Below the pieces are notes generated by a model. The model ran no database searches. It was not told the origin of the DNA and saw nothing but the letters and a program-made list of their open reading frames with translations. A DNA stretch of 64,000 nt from contig DATGSR010000064.1 in assembly GCA_035302405.1 (NCBI GenBank), positions 62,001-126,000 of the forward strand, in the 5' to 3' direction. The position numbers and the translations under genes were made by a program. Source of the stretch: CALKWS01 sp035302405 (GTDB lineage: Bacteria > Actinomycetota > Actinomycetes > Actinomycetales > Beutenbergiaceae). Numbering within the stretch: the stretch's first letter is position 1; every line of letters begins with the position of its first letter. This document shows, piece by piece, positions 42,626-50,681 of this stretch.

Positions 42626-45329
42626 TGACCGCGCTCACATCCCCGGTCAGGGCCTCCAGTGCTGCTGGGATGGCCCCGGCGTCGGTGCCGCCCCCCTGGG
42701 CGACGTCGTCCTTACCGCCACCTCCCCCGCCAAGGGCGGTGGCCGCGGTACGCACCAGTGCACCGGCTCGCATCCCGACCGTTCGGGCGGCCTCGTTGGT
42801 CGCCACCACGATCATCGGCCGGTCCTTGCTCACTCCGGCCAGTGCGACGACGACGGGCCGGTCCTGCCCGAGCCGGTCACGCACGTTGAGCACCAGGGTG
42901 CGAAGTGCGTCTGCCGCCGGGACGTCGCCCACGTTCGCTGCGGCGAGGAGTACGGCCCCCACCTGCCGGGCCCCGGCGGCCAGTTCGCCGCCACGGTCGA
43001 GCAACTGGGCCGCACGCAACCGGTCCAGTTCCCGCTCGCTGTCCTTCACCCGGGCCATCAACGCAGAGACCCGGTCCGGAAGTTCCTCCGGCCTGGCACC
43101 GACCATCTGGGTCAGTTGGCCCAGCACCGCGCGCTCCTTGGCCCCCTTGGCGTACGCGCCTTGCCCCACCAGGGCATCGACCCGGCGGATGCCGGAACCG
43201 ATCGAGGCTTCACCGAGCAACGTGACCTGGCCCAACTGCCCGGACCGTTCCACGTGCGTGCCCCCGCACAATTCCTTGGACCAGTCCCCGCCGATCGACA
43301 CCACCCGCACCTGGTCGCCGTACTTCTCTCCGAACAGGGCGACCGCGCCTTGGGCGAGCGCGTCGTCGTACTTCATCACCGCGTCGGTGACTTCGAGGTC
43401 TTCCACCAAGCGTTCGTTCACCCGCTCCTCGATTTCCCCGATCACCGAGGCCGGCACCGCCTCGGCGTGGCGGAAGTCGAACCGCATCCTGGAGGGGGCG
43501 TTCTCAGACCCCGCCTGGGTGGCCTGCGGCCCGAGGAACTCGTGCAACGCCTTGTGCACCATGTGCGTGGCGGTGTGCGCCTGGGCGATCTGCCGGCGGC
43601 GCTCGACGTCGATCTGCGCGATCCCGGTCTCATCCAGACTGAGCGTGCCTTCCACCAGCCGGCCGCGGTGCACCGACAGGCCTCTGATCGGGCTTTGCAC
43701 GTCGGCGACGTCCACGATGCCGCCGCCGCTGAACCGGATCGTGCCCTGATCGGGCTGTTGACCGCCGGCCTCGGCGTAGAAGGGGGTGCGGTCCAGTACC
43801 ACCTCCACGTCGGCGGGCCCGTGCACGGCGGTGACCGGTTCGCCGTCGACCACCAAACCCAGGACGCGCGCCTCGGCGGTGGTGTCGGTGTACCCGACGA
43901 ACTGCACCGGCTCGGAGAGTTCTTTTCGCAGTTGCTCGTAGGTGGCCGTGTCCACCGTGCCGACCTTCTTCGCCAACGCATCGGCACGGGCACGCTGGCG
44001 CTGCTCCGCCATCAATTCGGCGAAGCCCTCCTCATCCACCGCCACCCCGTGCTCGGCTGCCATTTCCAGGGTGAGATCGATGGGGAAACCGTAGGTGTCG
44101 TGGAGTGTGAATGCTTCAGTGCCGGGTAGCACGGCCGGAGCATCACCGGCGGTGTCCCGGACCCGGGCAACAGCCGCCTCCAGGATGGTGGTACCGGTGC
44201 TCAAGGTGCGCCGGAAGGCGTCTTCCTCGGCGTAGGCGACCTGGGAAATGCGGTCGAAGTCTTCGGCAACCCCAGGGTAGGAGTCCTGCATCGCATCTCG
44301 GCTCACCGGCAGCAGCATCGGCAACGCCGGTGTATCCACTCCCAGCAGGCGCACGGCGCGCACGGCGCGTCGCATGAGGCGGCGCAGCACGTACCCACGG
44401 CCCTCATTGCTCGGGGTGACGCCGTCGGCGATCACCATGAGTGAGGAACGCACGTGGTCGGCGATGACACGCAGGCGGACATCGTCCTCGGGGTCGGCGC
44501 CGTACCGTTTACCGGAGATCTCCTCCATCGCCGAGATGACCGGGAACACCTCGTCGATCTCGTAGATGTTCTCTTTGCCCTGCAACAGATAGGCGAGGCG
44601 TTCCAAGCCCGCGCCGGTATCGATCGCTTTCTGTTCCAACTCCCCCACCAGGGGGTAGTCCTTACCGGTTCCCTCTCCGCGGACGAACTCGTCGAACACC
44701 AGGTTCCAGACCTCGATGTACCGGTCCTCGCTCTGCGGGTGCTCGGGCCAGATGCTCTGACGGCCGCTGGCGGCTTCCGGGCCGTAGGCCGGCCCGCGGT
44801 CGTAATGCCACTCCGCGGTGGGCCCGGCGGGGCCGGGCTGCCCGGTGTCCCAGAAGCTCTCCGCACGGGGTAACTGCACGATCCGGGAGGGGTCCAAACC
44901 GATCTGGCCGGTGAGCACGTGGTAGGACTCCGCGTCCTCCTCCCACAACGTGACCCACAACCGGTCGCCGTCGAACCCGTAACCGCCCCGGTCCTGGGGT
45001 GTGGTGAGCAACTCCCAGGCGAAGTGGATCGCCCCCTCCTTGTGGTAATCCCCGAAGGAGAAGTTACCGTTCATCTGGAAGAAGGTGCCGTGGCGGGTGG
45101 TGCGGCCCACGTTCTCGATGTCGTTGGTGCGCAAACACTTCTGCACCGTGGCCACCCGCGGCCATGGTGCTTCCTCGGTTCCCAGGATGTACGGGATGAA
45201 GGGCACCATTCCGGCAATCGTGAACAGGATCGAGGGGTCCGGTGACACCAGCGACGTGCTGGGCAGGATCGTGTGATCGCGTTCGCGAAAGAACTCCAGC
45301 CAGCGGTGACGAATCTCGGCGGTGCGCAT
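42615..45329 (-). CDS. alaS: Alanyl-tRNA synthetase
   Basis: Charges tRNA-Ala and edits mischarged Ser and Gly. It has 904 residues. The class II core starts at EIRHRWLEFFRERDH with motif 2-like RHGTFFQMNGNFSFGDY. The editing domain has the zinc ligands AHTATHMVHKALH and CGGTHVERSGQ, and the C-terminal C-Ala domain ends with the Gly-rich ALGGGGGGKDDVAQGGG. Full length for the family. Confidence 0.98.
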   Translation of the reverse strand: MRTAEIRHRWLEFFRERDHTILPSTSLVSPDPSILFTIAGMVPFIPYILGTEEAPWPRVATVQKCLRTNDIENVGRTTRHGTFFQMNGNFSFGDYHKEGAIHFAWELLTTPQDRGGYGFDGDRLWVTLWEEDAESYHVLTGQIGLDPSRIVQLPRAESFWDTGQPGPAGPTAEWHYDRGPAYGPEAASGRQSIWPEHPQSEDRYIEVWNLVFDEFVRGEGTGKDYPLVGELEQKAIDTGAGLERLAYLLQGKENIYEIDEVFPVISAMEEISGKRYGADPEDDVRLRVIADHVRSSLMVIADGVTPSNEGRGYVLRRLMRRAVRAVRLLGVDTPALPMLLPVSRDAMQDSYPGVAEDFDRISQVAYAEEDAFRRTLSTGTTILEAAVARVRDTAGDAPAVLPGTEAFTLHDTYGFPIDLTLEMAAEHGVAVDEEGFAELMAEQRQRARADALAKKVGTVDTATYEQLRKELSEPVQFVGYTDTTAEARVLGLVVDGEPVTAVHGPADVEVVLDRTPFYAEAGGQQPDQGTIRFSGGGIVDVADVQSPIRGLSVHRGRLVEGTLSLDETGIAQIDVERRRQIAQAHTATHMVHKALHEFLGPQATQAGSENAPSRMRFDFRHAEAVPASVIGEIEERVNERLVEDLEVTDAVMKYDDALAQGAVALFGEKYGDQVRVVSIGGDWSKELCGGTHVERSGQLGQVTLLGEASIGSGIRRVDALVGQGAYAKGAKERAVLGQLTQMVGARPEELPDRVSALMARVKDSERELDRLRAAQLLDRGGELAAGARQVGAVLLAAANVGDVPAADALRTLVLNVRDRLGQDRPVVVALAGVSKDRPMIVVATNEAARTVGMRAGALVRTAATALGGGGGGKDDVAQGGGTDAGAIPAALEALTGDVSAVNAR

Positions 45330-45358
45330 ATGTCCTCAGGAAAGTGTGGTGGGGCGGA

Positions 45359-45676
45359 TCAGAAGAAGGCGTCCTCGCTGTCGTCCCAGCCGGTGGGAGC
45401 CGGGGGCCGGGCGGAACGGCGGACGCGAGAGCGCGCTTGTTCCTCCTCGCTGGGCAGCAGGGCCTGGGTCAGGGCGACCTCGTGTGCGGCCATCGACGCC
45501 CGCAATTGGGTCGCGGTGGTCTTCAGACTGTCGGCAAGGCCGGTGACGGACTCAGCGATCCCCCGGGGGCTGACGGCGTGAGCAACCTGGCCCAACTGGT
45601 CGCTGGCCTGCTGCACCTTGCGCAACACGGCCACGGTGCCGGCTACACCAACACCGATCCAGAAAAGGCGCTTCAC
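45359..45676 (-). CDS. DUF6167-type small protein, unknown function
   Basis: A 105-residue protein with a short N-terminal hydrophobic helix (KRLFWIGVGVAGTVAVL), a predicted helical middle and an Arg/Pro-rich tail. It matches the small proteins that sit between a DUF948 gene and alaS in actinobacteria. It overlaps the DUF948 stop by 4 bases and precedes alaS by 29 bp. Function unknown; the family name is from memory of this context. Confidence 0.7.
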   Translation of the reverse strand: MKRLFWIGVGVAGTVAVLRKVQQASDQLGQVAHAVSPRGIAESVTGLADSLKTTATQLRASMAAHEVALTQALLPSEEEQARSRVRRSARPPAPTGWDDSEDAFF

Positions 45677-46026
45677 GGCTTACCCTTCCGGCCGAACATG
45701 GAGCGCACGGCCAGAGAGAATGCGGCCATCTTCACCAACGGCGCCCCGACGGTCGCGGCGATGAGGGAGGTCATGGCGGAAACGTTGGTACTGACCTCTG
45801 CGGCGGCGGTGGTGACGGTATCGACCTTGGCGAGTTGACTGTTCGTGGACCGGATCGTCTCGGCCGTCTCATCAATCACCGGCAAGGTCTGTGCCGTGAT
45901 GTTGTGCACCGATTGGCGGGTTTCGTCCAACACGCGGCCAAGTTTGAGAATCGGCACTGCTAGGAACCCGACCAGTGCCACGAACGCGACCGCGGCGATC
46001 AGACCGGCGATGTCTCCTACGGACAC
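45673..46026 (-). CDS. DUF948 membrane protein
   Basis: A 117-residue protein from GTG 46026 (MSVGDIAGLIAAVAF), chosen because GGAGGA lies just upstream; a TTG at 46038 gives a longer form without such a site. One N-terminal transmembrane helix is followed by a long amphipathic helix (LGRVLDETRQSVHNITAQ and on) and a hydrophobic end. It resembles general-stress DUF948 proteins. It is first of the DUF948-DUF6167-alaS run downstream of rpsD. Confidence 0.78.
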   Translation of the reverse strand: MSVGDIAGLIAAVAFVALVGFLAVPILKLGRVLDETRQSVHNITAQTLPVIDETAETIRSTNSQLAKVDTVTTAAAEVSTNVSAMTSLIAATVGAPLVKMAAFSLAVRSMFGRKGKP

Positions 46027-46108
46027 AACTTCCTCCAATGCTCCAACTCGGCCACCTCGGGGATGACATTACCCCCTCATGTGCATGCATATGGACGGCC
46101 GATAGACG

Positions 46109-46152
46109 CCGGCGCCCCGGTACACGGCCTCATGCCATGCCCAGGGCGCCGG
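46109..46152 (-). terminator. Hairpin after rpsD, possible terminator
   Basis: Perfect 9-bp arms CCGGCGCCC (46109-46117) and GGGCGCCGG (46144-46152) with a 26-base loop begin 16 bases after the rpsD stop. There is no T-tract. It could terminate rpsD mRNA or protect its 3' end. Confidence 0.45.
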
Positions 46153-46168
46153 GAACGTTGCTCGGGGG

Positions 46169-46795
46169 TCAGCGAGAGTAGTGCTCCACCACCAACTGCA
46201 CGTCGGCGGTCACCGGAACCTCGGCGCGCGCGGGTCGACGCACTAGTTCGAACCGGAGCTTCTCCAGGCTGACGTCCAGGTACGGCGGTACCTCCGGGAG
46301 TACATCCCGGTGGGCACCGGCCGCGGCGACCTGGAAGGGCACCCTGGTCTGGCTACGGGGCTTGACCTGCACCACTTGCCCGGGCTTCACCCGGTACGAG
46401 GGCCGGTCCACGAGTTTGCCGTCCACCAGGATGTGCCGGTGCACCACGGCTTGGCGGGCCTGGGCCATAGTGCGCCCGAAGCCGGCCCGCAGGACCAACG
46501 CGTCCAGGCGCATCTCCAACAGTTCCACGAGCGACTCACCGGTCAGACCCGGCTCCTTACGGGCGTCCTCGAACGCCCGGCGCATCTGCGCCTCGCGGAG
46601 CGCGTACTGGGCGCGCAGCCGCTGCTTCTCCTTCAGCCGCACCGCGTAGTCGGATTCGGTGCGGCGACGTGCGCGGCCGTGTTCACCCGGCGGGTACGGA
46701 CGCTTCTCGAAGTACTTGACCGCCTTGGGCGTCAGCGGGATGCCCAGGGCCCGGGAGAGCCGGACCTGGCGGCGGGTTTGATTCTTGCTGGCCAT
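46169..46795 (-). CDS. rpsD: 30S ribosomal protein S4
   Basis: Small-subunit assembly protein, 208 residues from ATG 46795 (MASKNQTRRQVRLSRALG); longer frames use the leader. The N-terminal S4 part lacks the four-Cys zinc motif, so it is the zinc-independent form. The S4 RNA-binding domain (about 95-160) has RLDALVLRAGFGRTMAQAR and HRHILVDGKLVDRPSY. It is monocistronic here, separate from the alpha operon, as usual in actinobacteria. Confidence 0.97.
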   Translation of the reverse strand: MASKNQTRRQVRLSRALGIPLTPKAVKYFEKRPYPPGEHGRARRRTESDYAVRLKEKQRLRAQYALREAQMRRAFEDARKEPGLTGESLVELLEMRLDALVLRAGFGRTMAQARQAVVHRHILVDGKLVDRPSYRVKPGQVVQVKPRSQTRVPFQVAAAGAHRDVLPEVPPYLDVSLEKLRFELVRRPARAEVPVTADVQLVVEHYSR

Positions 46796-46833
46796 GTATC
46801 TGTGGTGTCTTCCTGTCGTGTGTGATCTAACGT

Positions 46834-46857
46834 CACACCCGCCCGCAGGCGGGTGTG
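46834..46857 (-). promoter_or_regulatory. Strong hairpin in the rpsD leader
   Basis: Perfect 10-bp inverted repeat CACACCCGCC / GGCGGGTGTG with a 4-base loop, 39 bases upstream of the rpsD ATG. In the direction of rpsD it is followed by a second weaker repeat (GTGTGA...TCACAC, 46821-46839 region). It could be an S4 autoregulatory or attenuator structure. The rest of the 308-bp spacer 46796-47103 holds no gene I can support. Confidence 0.5.
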
Positions 46858-47103
46858 GGGCCAACTCCGGCGCAGTGCCACCCGCCGTACCGGCTGGTGG
46901 TTGGTTCGCTCTCGGCTAAGACCCCAGGATGCCCGTGCTGGGCAACCGGTCCATTTTAGCGCACCGGCATGATCCGGGGCGCCCGGTACTTCGTGGCTCA
47001 GGTCACGCGCCGGACACCCGTTCACGGGTCGACCCCCGGTGCCGACGGCGGCCGCGGGCGGTCCGCGGACTGGTGGCCAGATGCTCAGGTGCTTCGTGGG
47101 ATA

Positions 47104-48300
47104 GTGAGAGCCGTGAGACAGCCGGCCGGAGCCAGATTACCGTTGCGGTCCACGGTCGTTTTCGGTTTCGTGGTGATCTGCGCGTTCGGGTCCTGGTTCT
47201 ACGGGTTCGGGGTGCTGCTCGAACCGATCCGCGCGGACACCGGGTGGAGTGAATCGTTGCTGTCCTCCGCCTACGGAGCGGGCATGTTCGCCGTCGGGAT
47301 CGCCACGGTGGCAGCCGGCCGGGTGATCGATACCGCTGGTCCGCGCTGGGTATTCGCCGTCTGCGCCCTCGGCACGCTGCTCGGCACCGCCCTGACGGTG
47401 AGCGCCACCGGACCGGTCTTCTTCGCGGCCGCCGCGGCTCTCACCCAATGCTTTGTGGGCACGGCCGGGTATTACACCGTGGTGCACGCCTCCATCGCCC
47501 GGCAGGTCCCGCAGGACCGGACGCGGGCGATCACGGTCAACACGATGTGGGGTGCGTTCGCGTCCCCGATCTTCCTGCCGTTGCTGGGGGTGGCTGCCCA
47601 ACAGTGGGGTTGGCGCACGGCAATGGTGATCAGCGGGGCGGTTGTGGCGCTCAGCTTCCTCGCGGCATCGGCGGTGGTGCCCCGCAGTGACGACGAGCAG
47701 CGCAGCCAGGCCGGACGGTTACGCGAAGCACTGGCGCTCGCGCTGCGGGCCCGTGCCACGCGGCGGTTGTTGTACGTCGGGATCTGTAGCGGGGTGGCCT
47801 CCTCGGTGTTGTTCCTGTACCAGGTGCCGGCGATGGTCTCGGCCGGCCTCGGCCTGGGCCTGGCTTCTTCGTTGGCCGGGCTGCGCGGCCTATTCCAGTT
47901 GTTGGGCAGGTTGCCGCTGCCGTGGATGGTGCGCCGGTTGGGGGCGCGCGCCGTGTTCATGGGCTCGCTGGCATTGGTCGGGCTGTCTTCAATGCTGTTG
48001 CTGGCCTCGGGCAATCTCGTGGTGGCGGTGACCTTCGCGGTGATTGCGGGCGCGACGGTCGGCGCGGCGTCCACGCTGGAGAGCATCGTCAGCGCCGAGA
48101 TCGTGCAGGTGCGTTTGATCGGGTTGTTCCTCGGTCTGTACTCGATGGTGTGGGGTATCGGATCGGCGATCGGGCCGATGGTGGCCGGAGTGGTGATCGA
48201 GGCCACCGGCACCCGGTTACCGGTGTTCGCAGCCGTCGCCGTGATCGGGGTGGTTGGTGCAGCCCTGATCCCCTCGACCGATGAGCAAGTAGGAGCCTGA
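47104..48300 (+). CDS. MFS transporter
   Basis: Major facilitator superfamily permease of about 398 residues and 12 hydrophobic segments. After the first helix it has GVLLEPIRADTGWSESLLSSAYGAG (typical of MCT/oxalate-formate-antiporter-like members; seen in two parts), and an A-G-R-V-I-D-T-A-G-P-R-W loop between helices 2 and 3. GTG 47104 is chosen because GTGGGA lies upstream and the longer N-terminus is Arg/Gly-rich and non-membrane. It stands alone on the plus strand between rpsD and rarA. Substrate unknown. Confidence 0.8.
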   Translation: MRAVRQPAGARLPLRSTVVFGFVVICAFGSWFYGFGVLLEPIRADTGWSESLLSSAYGAGMFAVGIATVAAGRVIDTAGPRWVFAVCALGTLLGTALTVSATGPVFFAAAAALTQCFVGTAGYYTVVHASIARQVPQDRTRAITVNTMWGAFASPIFLPLLGVAAQQWGWRTAMVISGAVVALSFLAASAVVPRSDDEQRSQAGRLREALALALRARATRRLLYVGICSGVASSVLFLYQVPAMVSAGLGLGLASSLAGLRGLFQLLGRLPLPWMVRRLGARAVFMGSLALVGLSSMLLLASGNLVVAVTFAVIAGATVGAASTLESIVSAEIVQVRLIGLFLGLYSMVWGIGSAIGPMVAGVVIEATGTRLPVFAAVAVIGVVGAALIPSTDEQVGA

Positions 48301-48345
48301 CCACTCCGCAGGGGCAGATGATCGGCAGTGGACAGTGGTGCCAGC

Positions 48346-48381
48346 AGGCAGCGGTCGCACGAGAGGCAGCGGTGACACGAG
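48346..48381. repeat. 18-bp tandem duplication, intergenic
   Basis: AGGCAGCGGTCGCACGAG (48346-48363) is followed directly by a copy with two changes (48364-48381). It lies in the 122-bp spacer between the convergent MFS and rarA genes. Confidence 0.65.
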
Positions 48382-48422
48382 CCGGCTCGGCGACGGGCGC
48401 GCACGCTGACGCGCCGGAATGA

Positions 48423-49847
48423 TCAGTGGTCCGCGACCCGGCCGGTGCGGTCGCTGCTGTTCGCCCCGTTGCCGCGGTTCTCGGTGCGTCCCCGCGCGGG
48501 ACGTGATCGACCCAGCAAGGTTTCGATCCGTTCCAGCCGCTCGGTAATGGTGCGTTCGAAACCGCGGTCGCTGGGGTGGTAGTACCGAGCGCCGTGTAGT
48601 TCCTCCGGGAGGTAGTCCTGGGCGGCTACGGCGTGTGGTTCGTCGTGCGCGTAGCGGTAGCCCACGCCGTGCCCCAGGCCTTCGGCCCCGGCGTAGTGGG
48701 TGTCTCGCAGGTGAACGGGCACCGGCCCGGCCCGACCGGCGCGCACATCGGCCAGGGCGGCGTCGATGGAGCGGTAGGCACGGTTGGATTTGGGTGCGGT
48801 GGCTACGTGCACCACCGCCTGGGCGAGCACGATCCGCGCCTCGGGCATGCCGATCATCGCCACGGCCTGGGCCGCTGCGACCGCACTCTGCAGCGCGCTG
48901 GGGTCGGCCATACCCACTTCCTCACTGGCGGCGATGATGATGCGCCGGGCGATGAACCGGGGGTCCTCCCCGGCGTGGACCATCCGCGCCAGATAGTGCA
49001 GGGCGGCGTCCACGTCCGATCCCCGCATGGATTTGATGAAGGCAGAGGCCACGTCGTAGTGCTGGTCCCCGGCACGGTCGTAGGCCACCGCGGCCACGTC
49101 GATGGCCCGTTCCACCGCGCTGAGATCAATGTGGCCCTGTCCGCCGGCGTGTGCGGTGCCAGCTGCGGCCTCCAGGATGGTCAGCGCTTTACGAGCGTCG
49201 GCTCCCGCCAGGCGTAACAGGTGTGCCCGAGCCTCATCAGCCAGGGTGAATTCGCCGCGCAACCCGCGCTCGTCGTCGAGTGCCCGGGTGATCAACTGCT
49301 CCAGGTGCTCGGCGGTCAGGTGGTGCAGGGTCAGGAGCAGGGACCGGGACAGCAACGGGGAGATCACCGAGAAACTCGGGTTCTCCGTGGTAGCGGCCAC
49401 GAGGGTGACCCAACGGTTCTCCACTGCGGGCAGCAGCGCATCCTGTTGCGTCTTGGAGAACCGGTGCACCTCATCGACGAACAGAACGGTTTCGGTGGTC
49501 CCGCTGAGGTGTCGGCGGGCGTCGTCGATCACGGCCCGCACGTCCTTGACCCCGGCCGTCACCGCGGACAGTTCCACGAACCGTCTGCCCCCGGCGCGGG
49601 CCACCAGGTAGGCGATGGTGGTCTTTCCGGTACCCGGCGGCCCCCAAAGGATCACCGACGACGGCGGTAAGGCTCCCGGTTCGGTGGGGCTGACCAGGCG
49701 GTGCAACGGGGCCCCGGGCGCGAGCAGATGGTCCTGGCCCACCACCTCATCCAGTCCCGCCGGGCGCATCCGGACCGCCAGCGGGGCGCGTTCGTCCACT
49801 GCCGGGATTCCGGAGTCATCGGTGCTGGCCGAATCGAACAAGTCCAC
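48423..49847 (-). CDS. rarA: Replication-associated recombination ATPase RarA/MgsA
   Basis: AAA+ clamp-loader-like ATPase acting at stalled forks. It has 474 residues. Walker A WGPPGTGKTTIAYLVA, Walker B TVLFVDEVHRFSKTQQDA and sensor ATTENPSF are intact, with the C-terminal tetramerisation domain (ALHYLARMVHAGEDPRFIARR-like, seen in parts). A Ser/Arg-rich disordered end follows. GTG 49847 is the start. Confidence 0.96.
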   Translation of the reverse strand: MDLFDSASTDDSGIPAVDERAPLAVRMRPAGLDEVVGQDHLLAPGAPLHRLVSPTEPGALPPSSVILWGPPGTGKTTIAYLVARAGGRRFVELSAVTAGVKDVRAVIDDARRHLSGTTETVLFVDEVHRFSKTQQDALLPAVENRWVTLVAATTENPSFSVISPLLSRSLLLTLHHLTAEHLEQLITRALDDERGLRGEFTLADEARAHLLRLAGADARKALTILEAAAGTAHAGGQGHIDLSAVERAIDVAAVAYDRAGDQHYDVASAFIKSMRGSDVDAALHYLARMVHAGEDPRFIARRIIIAASEEVGMADPSALQSAVAAAQAVAMIGMPEARIVLAQAVVHVATAPKSNRAYRSIDAALADVRAGRAGPVPVHLRDTHYAGAEGLGHGVGYRYAHDEPHAVAAQDYLPEELHGARYYHPSDRGFERTITERLERIETLLGRSRPARGRTENRGNGANSSDRTGRVADH

Positions 49848-49912
49848 CCGTTAAGCCTACGTCGCTGCACTGGCTCCCTGTGCTGGTGGCCACCGACTAG
49901 CACGCGTGCCGT

Positions 49913-50584
49913 TCAGGACGCCGGGTGCCGGGAGTCGACCTGGTGGCCGACGGCGTAACCCAGCCGGCCATACAGCGCCTTGGCACCGAGGTTGTCGGCG
50001 TACACCCCCAGGCTCACCACGCCGAAGCGCTTCACCCCGGCTCGGGTCACGGCCGCTGTCAGCGACCCGCCGAGACCGAAGCCGCGCAGGTCGGGGTGCG
50101 TGCCGATACCGCCCAGATGCGCGGCGTGCACCCAGTCGTAGGCCCCGGCTACGGCCGCCAAGTGACCCTGGTCATGCCAGATGCCGAACCAGTGGCTCCC
50201 CGGACGTTCGGGCCCGAAATGGGTTCCGGGCAAAGCGGCCTCTTGCAGGGCCTTAATCGCCTCACGGTCTGCGGTCGGGTCCAACTGCACCACCCGATGC
50301 TCATGGGGCAGGTGTGGCGGTTCCTGCTCCGTCCACATCCAATCCCAACGCCCACGGCGCGGAAGGTCCCATCGGGCGCGCAGTTCTTCCGGTAGTCGTT
50401 CCCATGTCCCAGGCGGGGTAGAAACACTCAGCGGCTTCGCTGCGTGGAGCAACTCCCGGCTATGGCCGGTGAGTAACTCCGCCACCCGGTCAGGGTTTCC
50501 CAGCGCCGTGATGGCGCGGGGACGCTCGGGGTGGTGCCCGGCCCGGGCGGCCATCGCCACCACGAGTGCGTCATCATCGGCCAC
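49913..50584 (-). CDS. GNAT family N-acetyltransferase
   Basis: A 223-residue acetyltransferase-like protein. The C-terminal half has the GNAT fold: acetyl-CoA loop region GIGTHPDLRGFGLGGSLTAAV (motif A, R-G-x-G-x-G/A type) and SLGVYADNLGAKALYGRLGY (motif B). The N-terminal half is not recognised but has Trp-rich RWDLPRRGRWDWMWTEQEPP. It is encoded between rarA and aspS. Substrate unknown. Confidence 0.82.
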   Translation of the reverse strand: MADDDALVVAMAARAGHHPERPRAITALGNPDRVAELLTGHSRELLHAAKPLSVSTPPGTWERLPEELRARWDLPRRGRWDWMWTEQEPPHLPHEHRVVQLDPTADREAIKALQEAALPGTHFGPERPGSHWFGIWHDQGHLAAVAGAYDWVHAAHLGGIGTHPDLRGFGLGGSLTAAVTRAGVKRFGVVSLGVYADNLGAKALYGRLGYAVGHQVDSRHPAS

Positions 50585-50681
50585 GTACTGACCTTGATGC
50601 CATCGCCAGCGGTCCCCGATAACGAAAGGGTGCCGCGCCCACTTACGGGGCAGGCTCTCGACCGCCGCCCCCGTCGCCTGC

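Noticed and set aside
42402..44129. 575-codon plus-strand open frame
   Set aside because: It lies fully antisense to alaS, whose motifs are all intact, and has the His/Gly/Val/Leu-rich make-up of a high-GC shadow frame.
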